A stretch of 64,000 bases of DNA, taken from positions 186,393,510 to 186,457,509 of the forward strand of contig CM067081.1 of the NCBI GenBank assembly GCA_034008185.1. The letters are read 5' to 3'. A program made the translations under genes and the position numbers. The stretch's first letter is position 1; every line of letters begins with the position of its first letter. A model generated the notes under the pieces. That model was not told where the DNA came from. It made no database searches and worked only from the letters and a program-made list of their open reading frames with translations. The DNA is from Gorsachius magnificus. Taxonomy: Eukaryota > Chordata > Aves > Pelecaniformes > Ardeidae. This document shows, piece by piece, positions 35,893 through 49,300 of the stretch.

Positions 35893-37243
35893 CCTTGGAA
35901 GATAAATTCTTGAAGGATTCAAGTGTTTCTTCAGCACAACCCTCTTTATCTCCAGAGATGCAGCCAGCAGTGCATTTCCTGCAATGCAGACGAGAGGAGC
36001 AGCAGGAGGCAGTTTCCTGTTTTTTTTGCAGTTGATCCCATAGAAACATCTTTAGCTGCTTGCCTCACCTTCTGTTTTGCCGAATAAAGCCAGTTTGTCA
36101 ATCACTTGGGTGGTAGCTTCTACTGTTTAATTACTGAGCAAAGAGTAACATTCTTATTTTAATTTGAGTAAGAAGTGGCTGCTGTGCCAGCCTTTCAAGG
36201 GTGGTAGATCAAAGGCGGCACCTGTCATCACTTCAGAGCATCAGAGAAAGTGTTCACTGAAATGACAACCTTTGGCCATATCTCTTTAAGGTACGATATG
36301 GTTTCCACAGCTTGAAATGAAGACTCACCTTAAAGATGAAAAATCCTTATCCAGAATTCTCAACATGAGAACACAGGACATTTTATTAAGGGATTACATG
36401 TTATGGCCAAAGCAAATTCTTGGAAAAATATCTCCAAGATCATTTAATGTTGCATAAATCAAAAACTTAAAAGATGAGATATTAAGATGCAAAGCAAAAG
36501 CCCAACCTTTCCCTGCAAATGGCAAAAACTGCTAGTGAGTGATCAGACAGGAAGGAATGAAGAGAATAATATATTGAGAAAAAACATTACCACTTTTGGG
36601 TTTTTTTGCTTTGTTCCAATTTTGTAAAGCCCTTTAAAAAGCTGTATTTAAAGTAAAGAATGAAGAAAAGGAGTTTAACCAAGTATGGGAAAGGCATAAA
36701 GTGCAGCTGAGAAACCCTGAGAGTGTAAATGCAGGCGGCACAGAGGGTCTGCTGCCTTTGCCCTGCGATACCTGGAGCTATGCTGCCTCACCCTACCGCA
36801 TCCTGCAGCCCAGGGATGCATGAAGAGACCCACAGGCATGAGGGAGCGAGGCCAATTGCTGCTGAAGGACAATGATTGTACAGAGCTGATGAAGCCATTC
36901 AGGAACAGAGAGGGGTCAGGAGGGAACCCGGCATGCTGCCAGTTGCCTTCATGCCCAGCATAGCTGGCTATGGTGCTTAGTGGTGACAGTGCAAACTTTT
37001 CTGGGTTTTTTTTGTGGGTTGAGGTTGCAAGGTAAAGAAGATGACGGCCCCATTCTTATGAGAATCTGTTCACTTTCTTTATGTCTGTAATTGATATCTT
37101 CAAGATTACTGTCAGTATAAAATTAACATTAGGAAAAGGAATCAACTAAAGCAGATTTTAGGAGCTACCTTATTCCCTGAGAATGACTAATACATGGTCG
37201 CTATTAGCACTGTTTCAAGTTTGGTAAGAAGGGGTAAGCTTTT
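35893..37243. other. Non-coding stretch, no gene seen
   Basis: Follows the solo LTR directly (target duplication CCTTG). No repeat family or exon recognised. Confidence 0.7.
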
Positions 37244-37363
37244 GCCGCAGCTGGACAGGGTGCTGGGCCATCTTGTTTAGACTGTGCTCTTGCCTAGAAG
37301 GGTTGGAGCAGATGGTCCCTGAGGTCCCTTCCAACCCAGGATTCTATGATTCTATGATTTTGT
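37244..37363 (+). mobile_element. CR1 LINE fragment, 3' end
   Basis: Short 3' end containing GCTGGACAGGGTGCTGGGCC, GGTCCCTTCCAACCCAGG and ATTCTATGATTCTATGATT. It shares the TGGACAGGGTGCTGGGCCATC block with the copy at 51250, so the two belong to one CR1 subfamily distinct from those at 34755 and 43091. Confidence 0.92.
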
Positions 37364-40300
37364 CCTGGAGAAATTGAATTTTATCATAGAAATAGTTCTG
37401 ATTAGCTAATAGTCTTCAATATGTTCCAGTTTCATGATAGACTGTGTTGGCAAAGAGTAGTAAAAACACAACTTGGAATTTACAAGTCACTACAGGAAAC
37501 TTAAAATGATACTTTAGTTCACTGAGTTTGTTCCCTGAAAGCAAAATATAAATGGAAAGTTGACAACAGTGTACGCTACAGTAGAGAGAAAATCTTAACC
37601 CTAGGGGACACACATTTGTTGAAGTTACATGGGAAGAGCTGAAGCAGACTACATAGATATGAGCTTATTAATGTTCAATTTCATGGCATTATTTTTTTTA
37701 TCTGCTTGTAGTTTGATTCAAATTTCAAGACGTATTTGTTTTGACAGTTTGAAGAGACTTCATGACAATACAATTAGTTCTGTGCACACAAACCTCTTTT
37801 CCCATATACTAAAGCATGTGAGATCAAGACTGAATTTTTATTTCTGCAGAAAAGAAATGTGTTTTATGGCTCCTTAACAAAGCAGCTTCAGAACTACTGC
37901 TATCACACAACACTTATAAAACAAGGATACTTTTTCTCATTAAAAAGCAGGGAAGACATGTCAAATGCCCAAAAGTTTTGTCCTGCAAATATTCTTTCAA
38001 GGGTTGTATGTATTGTCATGAATGGTTCCACCAAAGTCATCCTTAAATGTCATTAACAATGCATTATTAATAATTATTAGTATGAATGTATGCAAAGTCC
38101 TTTCAAATGCCTTACATTTGAATAATAATTAAAAAGTTACCATAATTATCATAGTGTCAGAACATTGAATGACTCTAGCAGCTCAGGCCAAAGGTCCACT
38201 TCGCCTGGCATTCTGTCTCCAACAGTGGTCATAAGTGCAAGAGCATGGGAAATGTATATGATCCTTCCCACCTACCCTCCTGGATGTATTTTGCCTACTA
38301 AGTGAGTCTAAGCAGTAGAAAGGTGCCCAGCAGTGTCTTTCCAATTCATCATCAGTCTCTTCTTGAGCCAAGTAGCCTAGTTGCACCCACACTGTCCTCT
38401 GGCCAAGTTTCATGAACCTGCCTGTTCTAAAAAGGTTCTACCCCATTGCAGGAGACACTGCTTCTTTTTAGTTAGTTGAGACATTTGTGAGATACAGAAG
38501 AGAATGCCTGCTCTACGAAAACTTTAATAAAAATGCCATTAATCGCCTGTTCTCCTCTATAGTTTGTTTCCATGTAATCTGTCTCAATGGCATGACACAT
38601 GGTAAGACTGAAACCTACCATACACTGCAGATTTGATGACCAACCCAATATGGATCTCCATGGCCAACATAATATCTGAGCAGCCCCTACTTTTTAGAAA
38701 GAGAAACAAATAGGCCAGGTTAGAATCAAGAGCAAGGCTTGACCCATGTGGAAATAAGCCATATGGCTTATTACACCACCGGGAACAGGTCTCCATTGGT
38801 GGTCTTCTCCCTTCATGTGCAGGTGACGAGGGCTGGATCCCTCTCTGGCTTCTGCCTTGCAGATACTGCTGCCAGTGAGTGCTGTGGCTCTTCAGGGGTC
38901 GAGAAAACCTGGCTGCTGGAATGAATAGAAAAACTAAAAAAATGCTTCAAAACATCCTCTTTCCAGGTGGGTAGCACTGTAGATGTATAAACTCTCATTT
39001 CAGAAAATTTTTATGCTTTGGCCACAAGATTGAGATGCAAGAGGAAGGACTCGGCAGCCTGTGGAGCTGTACTGGGAAATTACAAACCAAGCAGCAGACA
39101 TCCTGGCACACACATGTTCTTCTGAAGGTGGCAGCTGCTGTAGTCTGATTAGCAGCCGTGAAACTGCTTGGTTGTAAGCCAGACTGATAAACACAATAAC
39201 TCTTTCAATACCAAATCTGCCTTTAGACATTAAAATGAAAATATCTTGAATAAACTGTCATTTATTTTGTAGTCCTACAGCACACGTGGTACCCTAAAAC
39301 AAGAGTAAGGCCCCCATAAAGCTGGAAAGTGTTATCTGCATGTAGTGAATTACTTTTTTTAGGAACTCTGATACAAATAAGTAAATTAGTTCAGCCTGCT
39401 GAATGAGATTGGAATGACCTGGGTCCAGTTAGTCCAAAGGGATCCTCATTTCCCCTCGGTTCTGAAAAATATTGCTGGCTGTCAGCAGTGTCCGAAACTG
39501 CTTTCATTTTAGCTTTTCCAGCTAAGCTGGGCTGTTGAACAGCATGTTTGATCCCCAGAGCAGAATTAACATGATCCTAGCTACAGTGGTTAGCTAGGAC
39601 TATCTAGGTTGCCTATAGGAGCTGCAAAAGCTAAAGAGTGGCTCCCCTAAGGTTTGGCACACAAAGGATTTTAGGAAGGGATAACACTGACTTCAAAGAT
39701 AAGCAAGTTGCTATGAAAATTAAATCCCATTGAGTATGACGACAGCTGGGGAAACCAAATAAGAAGATTAGTCAAAAATGTAGTAGTCATAAGATTCAGC
39801 AAGTCGACAACTCGTATTTGATGCTGGAAAGCATTTTTGAGGTGTTGGAGAAAATAGCATCCCAAGGGTATTCCCTAGGTACCCTCCATCATGGTATGAA
39901 CTTGATTCACACTTAAATATCAATGGCAAAGAATAGAGAAAAACACTAGAAAATAAGTGAAAGCTTACAGAAGGGGAAAAGGAATCTGTGAGGCAATTGT
40001 TCTCAATGAAAACACGAACCAAAAGAGATCATACAATTAGTGGCCACTGAAACACCATTTCCCGGGGGTTTGCAAATTGTCAAAAGCTAAACCCTAGCCA
40101 CATCATCCCGGCACAGATCCTTTAGTCTGCTGGAGGTGGTAAGCTCCTGTCTGCTCCTTATGCTTGGGTATTACCACGTCTTGTTGATGAGCTTGGCAGC
40201 TGCTCACTTGGAAATTGTGTTGTGCCGCTGGTGGTGACATCTGAGGAGAGCTGCTCAAGCAGAAAGGCTCTTTGTGTGGAAAATAGTGTCTATTTGCAGC

Positions 40301-43090
40301 CTACCAGGCTTCATAAGGGTAGCTCGGGCTGTCAAACAAGACAGCTTGCATATTACAACATCCATGCTGCTAAAATTGGAGATCTCCTTTAAAATCAAGT
40401 GTTCAAAGTTACTAATAGTTGTGGGTGTGTGACCCAATGAAATAATTGGAATGGCATATGGGAAATAAGAGGATTTATCAATGACAAGATCTTTCTCTCT
40501 CTTTCCATCATTTAAGTCTGCCGGTATGTTTCAGCCGTTTCTGGGCAAATACTGTGCTAATTAGTTTCAATTTCCCTGGGGAAAGGATCTGACCCTTTTT
40601 TTTTTTCTTCCTCTGGGAATGTTTTCACACTTTTAATCAGAATATGCTGAGACTGCCTCAAGTCACAGGAGTATGTCAAAATACATAATAAAGCCTGGAA
40701 AGCGGTAGTGGCAGGTTGGCTTTTTGCTTTTATGTTTTTTAGGCATTTTTACCTTTAAGGAAACCAATTTCAACCTGTACATAAATATATATCCAGATAT
40801 ACTTACAAATCATTGGTGGAGATTTTGGTGTTTGACTTCTGAGACTGAATTAGGAGGTGGGCAGATAAAAGCAGGGTTTAGAGGCAGTCCTGGGGGATGC
40901 TATCAGAAGTAGGTATGACACTGTTTACTCCAAAGAACAGAAACTGATATTCAGGCCCCTTTTTACTCTCCCATTGATATTTCTCTTTCAGGATCAGCAG
41001 CACAATCTGCAAACAAAGCAGGGCTTAGTATGGGAGGATTGTGCTGTTCCAGTGCCACTGATTCAAATGGATGTTCCCAGTTTTCCCTTAATCATACTGG
41101 GATGTCTCTAATGCTGTCATAACTCCAAAGCCTGCAAGGGACTCTGCTACCCCCTTGTTCGCCAGCCTTTCACCTTCTTCTCATTCTTTTTCTTGCTAAA
41201 TATGGCAATGGAAGATTTACAAAGGAATTGTAAAAGCATTATAAAGCAGTAAGTATCTACGTGTTAGCAAAAATAAACTGCTAGTGCCAAAGTATTTGTA
41301 CTAATTCTGAGAAGCCGTGTCAAAGAGCAGAGCACATTTTCTCTTTGCATTTTCCCCTAACTGTAGCAGGTACAGGATGGTGCATGGGAGTCCCTGAAAT
41401 ATTTGTGATGTGTTTTGCATCATCATGGTGCTCGCCTCACCCAGCAGAGGCAGAGCTCTCCATGCCATCTTAAAATTAAAATGGCATTTTTGCAACTTTA
41501 AAGCAGTAGAGCTGGGACACGGATGGAAACCATTGCCACTCTTGTTCCATGTTATTTTCTTTTTCCTTCACAACAAATTCTCACCAGTAGCAAAACCAAA
41601 GGTTCTTAGAAAAAAAGTAATTTAAAAGTCTTCCATCAAAAAATAACGATTGCCTGGTCTATACACTCTTGCGTGAACACAGGCGTGCCTTTGTGCCTAT
41701 ATTATATTCAGAAATTATAACCAGGAACACCTACCTTTCATTTCATGCAGTGTGGGTCTGTGGAACAGAGGGTGTTTTAGTGTGGTTCTGTGGGGCCATG
41801 CCAGCACCCAGTGCCCCTGTCCTCTCTCTGCTCCTGGCGGGGAGCTGCCCAGCTCGGAGAGTCCCATTGCATCGGGTAGGAGGGGTAGAGCTGCTTTGAG
41901 AGGGAAGCCACATTAAATGACTTCCAGGGGCTTGGTAGAACCAACATTTCTGGGATTTTCTGGTTTCGTGATTTGTGGCTGGGATACTAGACTGGCATTT
42001 GGAAGCTCTAGAGGTTTTTTCCCAACTTTCCTAAGGGGATCCACCTCCCTGTGTGGCTCTAGATCGATACAATAGGGGTGGTAAAATCATCTTTATTTTA
42101 CTTGCTGTTGATTCTTCTGTTAGGTTCATTACTGGGTATGATTGCAGGGCCCATCACCCCTGAGACATATGTTGCCTTCGTAATAGTAATGAAAATGAAG
42201 CCAGTGGGCAGTTGTGCTGTGGTTGTGATGGATCACGGGAGTTGGAATTTGGATCAGAGTTTGATATTTTGTGCTACTTTGGCCCTCACACTCTCTTAAA
42301 CCACTTTCAGACTATTTTCATAGCATTTTTATAGTCCCTTCAGGATCATGTGTTAGTTCCTCTTCTCATGTTTTTCATATTAGATGTATGTTTTGTCTCA
42401 AGTCTTGAATAAATATTTTCAGTTATAATGCTTTTCATCAGTTTTAAGATTATTGTTTCCCTGTGCATCAAACATTTGGAACAGAAATGTGTTATGCATG
42501 AAATGAAATAATCTAAATATTTATTATTAATGATTAAATGTAGAAGGAAAATATTACCCATTTAGGGGTTTTAAATAAAGGCAAAGGAGAAGTGAAATGC
42601 CAACATACATGTTGTACATGGGAATTTTGTGGAGCTGCTCTAAAAGTAAGCAGTTGGCAATAAGGGAATAATAGAATGTGTAAATGGTGCAAAACTTGTG
42701 GGTTGTCTTTGCCAGGATTCCTGTTCTTATAGAGCTGCATTTTGCATCTGGTATTTCTGGTAGGTTACTGTTCTCACTTTTCAAATGAATAAAATGTTTT
42801 CACTCTGGAAAGTTTGCATTTCTTCCTTTAGGAGCTACTTTACAGTGACTTCTTTTCAGCAGCAGATGTGACACCAAACTCGGTGGAGTGCAAATATTTG
42901 TCCTTCACTGGGGTTGCTCCGAAGCCCTTTGCAACAAGCATGGATCACAGCTGGCTGGGAGGCAGCTTGTGGTGCACATCGACTTCACTGGGAATTTTGT
43001 TTCATGGGAGGAATGCAGGCTCTCATATATTTGCAGGGAGAAGAGGGGGTAGCTTTTTTCAGAGGAAGAACTGAATATATTGAGGCCAGT
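37364..43090. other. Non-coding stretch, no gene seen
   Basis: AT-rich. Apart from the possible ancient repeat at 38150-38300, nothing is recognisable. All frames are below 90 codons. Confidence 0.7.
38150..38300. repeat. Possible ancient amniote interspersed repeat
   Basis: The stretch CAGGCCAAAGGTCCACTTCGCC, TGGCATTCTGTCTCC and AACAGTGGTCATAAGTGC is the pattern (a 'list of names plus state of a gap' style repeat: GGTCCATCT..CCAGCATCCTGTCTCC..ACAGTGGCC) I associate with old CR1/L3-like repeats shared by turtles, crocodiles and birds. The family assignment is from memory of the pattern and is uncertain. Confidence 0.4.
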
Positions 43091-43366
43091 TCATAGAATC
43101 ATAGAATCATAGAATTGTTTAGGTTGGAAAAGACCTTTAAGATCATCAAGTCCAACCGCTAACCTAACCCTGCCATCCCACCACTAAACCATGTCCCTAA
43201 ACACTTCATCTACCCGTCTTTTAAATACCTTGAGGGGTGGGGACTTGACCACTTCCCTGGGCAGCCCGTTCCAATGCTTGACAACCCTTTTGGTGAAGAA
43301 ATTTTTCCTAATGTCCAATCTAAACCTCCCCTAGCACAACTTGAGGTCATTTCCTCTCATTCTATC
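43091..43366 (-). mobile_element. CR1 LINE fragment, 3' end
   Basis: Three ATCATAGA-type tail repeats on the plus strand at 43091-43117, then GGTTGGAAAAGACC and the same inner blocks as the copy at 34755. It is from the same CR1 subfamily, truncated after about 275 bp. Confidence 0.93.
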
Positions 43367-46300
43367 AAGTTCTCTTGTTGTTTCAGATCTATGTAAGGCT
43401 TTAATGAGTACAGTGCTCGAGTGCTTTGATATTACATCATGTCAAGTGACAAAAGGTACTAGCTCTCTCATCTAGCATTTGTAGCGTCTTCCCAGCCCAG
43501 AGGCTGTATAAATTGTGTTTCCTTCTCTTAGCAGCTATTACTCTCCCTTTGGGGGGGCGGTTGCGGGAGCAGGCGTGCCTGAGGTGGCTGCCGTGGCTCC
43601 AGGCAGCGGCACAGACCACCAGCCTTGGCACACCACTCCCTGCCTCCAGCCAAGCATCTCAGATCCACTGAGAATAACAAAGATTAGTGGCCGCGTTTGT
43701 ACAGGCAGCGTGATGTGTAACACCTCAGTGCCTTTAAAAATACAACCTTCAGTCTTTAGCTTCTTCTTAAGAAATATAAACACTTGAGGAAAGGGCAACA
43801 GTATGAAAAGCTATGTATTGGGCATTACCTACATCTTACTCTGTGCTAGGGGGCTGGGGGAAAGGGCGGCAGAAATTTATAGTCCTAATTCTGCATAAGG
43901 GAGATGTTACAGGGCTATGCATTAGGAACAGCAGCGATAAGTTTCGTATATCCGACCTGGTCTCCAATGCATCTTCATGTCGTTTGTGGGATCTAACACA
44001 GGGCTGCCTGCCTGAGCCCGGCTCAGGGAATTTCTTTCATAACAGAAATGAACTTTTGCTGTAAAGAACAGGAAATGGTCTGTGTGGTGAACAAAGAATA
44101 GCAAGGTTGATTTAAACTTTAAAAATCCCTGACTCTACATTTGTTCATAGTCTTCCCTCAGATCCCTTGAAAATCACAAAGCAAAATGAACAGGCACTTA
44201 ATGCTTTTAATGCCCCTGCAGTTCTTAAATATTATCGGCTTCTGCTTTTCTTCTAAAGAGCTGCAGAAACACGGACTCTTGCGCGGGTGTCAATATTAAT
44301 TTCAAATTGGCCTTTCACAGCTGTAGCTTGTCTGAAAGATAAGTTGTTTCTGTTTCAAAAGCCATCAATTTGCTCATTAGAATGCAGTAAACAGAATTTC
44401 CCAGAAGGCTATTGATCCTGTTGAATTTTGAGGTAATGCAAACCAGTGATTTTAAACTTTGCACAGTGTTAGAGACAGTCCTGCAAGGAAAGGCAGGACA
44501 TGCTATTCTGTCATATAACATTTCAGTACTGCTTCATGCTCCCCTGTTAAAAGCTGTTGTAGAAAGAATAAAATGCATTTTTACCATAAATGTTGGGAAG
44601 CAAAAATATATTGGTCTTTTATGCTCAGAGGGAGAAGATGATAATATATCTGGGACTTGTTCTAGCAACGTTATTTCAATTTTTTCTTATTTTCAAGGCA
44701 AGTACAGTATCTCGAGTGTTTTGTGGGTGTGCATGTGTGTAAGAGAGAGTAAAAGTCCCCTGCCTCCCCATCAGTTCACATCAGTTCTGCACTGTGGTCA
44801 TATCAATCCGTGACACTCACTGCATCACTTCATCTGCAATGAAACTTATGTTATGCACTCATATTTTTTATTGTTCTTGAATATACTTACATAAAACCCA
44901 AAGAAAAAATTTCATGGCTAGCTAAGACATCATTCAGGAAGCTTATTGTGTTTCTTTAACTGCCAAACTATTTTTTCCTGGAGTATGTAAGTAGTAACTA
45001 GAAAATTAAACAAGCCTGCAGGTGTTTAGAACAGGCAGCTTTCCAGCTTTTAGGTGTCTTATGCTGGGGACCGGACCAATGATTTCCACTATTATATTAT
45101 TTCTACAGCTGCTGCTGGAGAAAGGAAATATATCAATTTTAAAAATCTGCATTTGTCAAAGAAACAGATCAAATAAATAGAAAATTCCATAGCTATGCTT
45201 TTGGTTTTTATTCTTTGCTTTTTATTCTGCCATTCCCATATATTATCTGCTGTAAACAATGTGGGAGCTGGAGCTGCAGACCCCACAGTGGTGGATTATT
45301 ATCAGCAAAATCCTCTCAGAGATAGTGGAGAGTTTCTTTTAAATGAAGTAGGTTAAAAAGATATCCTGTTAATTAAAGGATACATAATGTAAGCATGTTC
45401 GACAACACCGAACATGCTTACATTAGCTGGTGGAAGACAATACACCTTACCAGCCAAGGTACAATAAAAGGAAGCTGAGGATTTCCATGTCACAAGCCAT
45501 GTGCATGTCCATACCCCATAATTTTAATGTGTGAGCCTGGGGTAAGACAGAGAGGTGTCGGCTGAAAGCAATGCCTGTTACAAGCAGCAGGCACCTGGCA
45601 GTTTGGTGAGGGATTTTGCAATAGAAAGCTGTGTTCCCCAAGACCTGAAATGAACAAAAACAACAAATAAAAGTAAGCAGAAAGGTGTCTGCAATCCCTC
45701 AGTGTGCACCAAAAACTGTGGATAAAGCTGTAAATTCATTTCAGATGTTAAATAGAGAATAAAATAACTGAAGCTATACAAATAAAAAATATATAAATAA
45801 TTTGATTGAAATCTCACAAAATGGATACGTGAAGAAGTAAACGGAGGGTTTTAATGTAAAAAATGTAAAATACAATTTCATTTGGATTTATGACTGTGAT
45901 CTCATTATGGTGAATTATATTTAAAGGTTGTGAAATTAGTCATCTCAAATACAACTGTGGCTGAGGTCATGTTTCTGTAGCAACTCACAGATAAGTGTCA
46001 GTCTCTAATATATTTTAAATTAAAAATGTAATTGGGATTTGTTATTGCTTTTAATTAATCTCCATAAATGAAACTTAGTTCTGTGCTCATTATCTGCATC
46101 TTTTTCTTATTGCAGCATTACGTACCCCAGTAAGTCTCAGGAGCTTGGTTTATTGGTCCCTTTTTCACTACGCTAAGGGGGAGGAAAGCCAGGATAAAAG
46201 CCAGGATCAGTTCACGTTTTGCTTCTTTGTCGAGTCCCAGCTGGAGGCCCGAGCTATGATTCAGTTCAAAGCTGATGTCCTCTCTGCCAGCCAAACTTTG

Positions 46301-49300
46301 AATAGTTGCTCTCCCAACAGAGGGGAAATTTAGTGTTTCTGTACCAGGTGGGGTGCTGAGCCCATTGGGGGTGAATCCCCCCTTTTAAGGGTCTGCACAG
46401 ATAACTGAGCTGTGGAGAGGGACTGCTGCATTGGTAGCAAGGTGCAGCTGCCTTTCTAGGGATGTTGGTTGTGGCTCTGGCTTGAAAAGAGAGCCTGCTG
46501 TTGTACCCACCCTTACCGAGTGGCAGCAGAACATCCACTCTTTCCAGAAAGTGCCTGGTCAGGCTGCTGGAGCCAGCCCTGGGGAGGCAAATTCGGTGCT
46601 GTGAGAGCATTCGTAGTCTGCCAGCAGGCACTGAGGCAATATGGGGTTGTTGTTCCATAACTGCCCTCCAGCCAAAGCCAGCTTTACGTGGTACAGGTTT
46701 TCTCATCATATAAAATGCTGCAAAAAGAGCTTTGATGTAAGTTTAATAATATCTGCTGGTAAGTATAAGATCTAAAGTATTTTGATGTATTTTATATGCT
46801 GTGAATCTCTCTCTCTCTCATGTCTTTATTATCCCCCATCCCCAAACAGTAGCTATTCTGGTCATTGAGAGCTCCTGAAACCTACTCTTATGTGGCCTTG
46901 TAGTCCATTGACTCAGACCGAAGGTCAGACTGCTGGTATTTATGATCTATAATGTGCTTACCCAAGCAGACTTGGCTGAAAAAGACCTCTTCATGGTGTT
47001 TGCTACCACTCCAGAGGGAAGATATAGCAGCCACAAGGTTGTTTTCAGTCCCAAGGGGCTATAAGAGGGCAAATGTGTCTGACTACTGCCAATTAATGCT
47101 ATCCATGAAGCCGTGCAGAGCTCTTACGTCTGATGTGCACCTTGTGAGGATGCTCTGCAGCACCAAGAATTGTGCCAGGCACCTGGTGAATCAGTTTTCC
47201 TACTCGTCTTCCAAAATCTTCAGAAAAAAAGGCTCTAACTATATAAATGAAATACCTGAGCAGAATCCCCTCCAGAAGCTTTGCAAGATCTTCCTCTCGT
47301 CACTGGCTGTACAGGAAATTAAGTCACAGATTGGAAGGACAACTTCAGGTATTTATAACACACATATCTGAACCTGAAATATTTGTCTAGAACATCCCCC
47401 TGGCCATAGTCTGTAGATAAATAGGCATTTCCTCAGTTCATTTCTTCTTCTTCATACCAAATGCTGCCTAACTGAGGTGCACCTCATGATGGAGACATCC
47501 AGAGAGATGGCTGCTTTCAGTAGGCTGTGGTGGAGTGGCTGGATTTGATCAGTGACCAATGTGCTGAACATCACATGCCGTGTACCCAGAGAAGCTACAA
47601 TGCCTGGCCCCACCAGCCTTGAGGCTAATTTATGCCTCTGAAGCCAGCGTTTATCTTGACATGGCTCCCTTCACCGTCTGGTTTGGCCATGCCACTGTTT
47701 TGCAGCCCTGTTCCAGTCATTCAGAAGATCACATGGATACTTCTGACCTGTACTGTAATGCTCTATTATCTATTGTAGTTTGAAAGTAACACAGGAATAA
47801 GCAAGAAGAAACTTGCTTGGATGTGCAGGACCAGCATTCCCCCATTCCAATGTTGTTCGTACCATGTGAAGTTCCGTATTCTCAGAGCAAAGCCTGTCCC
47901 AGGACATTAAGAGGGGATTGTGCCACGCATGAAGCTGTTGTGCATGTATCTTCCCAGTTTCAAAACCACGGCTGCAGTACTTGAGTAGCAAACCAGACAC
48001 CCTTGATGAAGGGTGTGATTAAACACTCACACCATCACCCTGATAGATATGCAAATAAGCAATACTAAACTGTTTACGGGATTCAAACTTCAATCACTGA
48101 CCCACTTCAACAAATGAGGAATGCAATCACGCTCCGCATAAAGGCAGGGAATGCATCTTCTTTTGCCACTCACTTGAGCAGAAGGCTCTCGAATTTCATG
48201 TTTTATGTTCAGAATATAAATAAGCTGCTGCTTGTCTTGTCTGAAGCTTTATTTCTGCAAGACTGAAGACAATTAGTCATCCTGTTTTGTTGAGATACTA
48301 TCCTTCGTTATTAAAGATACATTTGAAATGTAAGGGGGCGGGGGGGAACCCCAATCCTGCATCGTTAATCTGTTTGCATATATTTCAACCAACGACAGAA
48401 TAAAAATAAGTCTTTAGTCAGTCTTCTACAGAGCGATCCAGTAACACCACCTGCTGTTCATAGAGAGCACTGCTGTTTTAAAGCTACGCAATAGATGATA
48501 GTATTATTTTTATTTTTTTTTTTCCAAAAGCCTTTGCTTTGCAGGAAAGGCAGATATTCAGTGATACACTTTCTGCAATGTACTCCATAATATTTAATAA
48601 AGCCAAGAGGTCTTTTTACTGGAAAAAGATTGTTTAGAGGTCTTATTATTATTGTTTTATTTGTGGAAAATATTTTTGGCAGAAAATCACAGGTTCTCTG
48701 CAACAGGAAATGGTCTGGTAAATTACAAAGCCATTACACTGATTTCAGTAAAGGAGAAAATAAAGCAGTGATCAACCTGAGGTTGCAGAAATGTAAATCA
48801 GCTTGTGTTAGTAGGTCATAAAATTCTTTGGCAAGTGAGAAAAGAAAAATATATTTTTTGTCCAAGTTGAAGTCCATGTATATAATTTGTCCTTTTTTCT
48901 TTCTGTGGGTCTCTTCCCTCTTGCCTCGGTGCTGGTAATTCATGCCTTTCCAGTGCATTACTGGCTTTTCCCTGTAGCTTTGAGCTGCACCTGGCATGTG
49001 GAAACCCAAAGATGGGGCAGCACCTGCTGCAACTGATGCTACCTCAGCAGCGCAAAGCGATGCCCCAGAGGACGAGGGTGCTTTCTCCAGACAACAACCC
49101 TAAATGCCAAAACTCCCTCCCCATCCCCATGCACGACCTGAGCATCTCTCACGAGGCCCCAGTGTGCAGATGCCATCTCCCCTCCAGCCCTAGGACATGG
49201 CACGAGGCTTCTTGCTTGTGGGTTTTAGGGAAAGGGAGCAGCCCGAGTCATTCAGCACTAACCTATGTCTTAAGCCTTTCCTCAAGGCTGGATGTAGACT

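Noticed and set aside
45385..45425. Hairpin as a microRNA precursor
   Set aside because: The stem is 17 bp, too short for a canonical precursor, with no extended flanking stem.
46266..46709. 147-codon open frame on the minus strand
   Set aside because: No recognisable family; overlapping frames on the other strand are equally open, as expected for a locally GC-richer stretch.
46952..47371. 139-codon open frame on the plus strand
   Set aside because: No domain, no homology recognised and no supporting splice sites; judged a chance frame.
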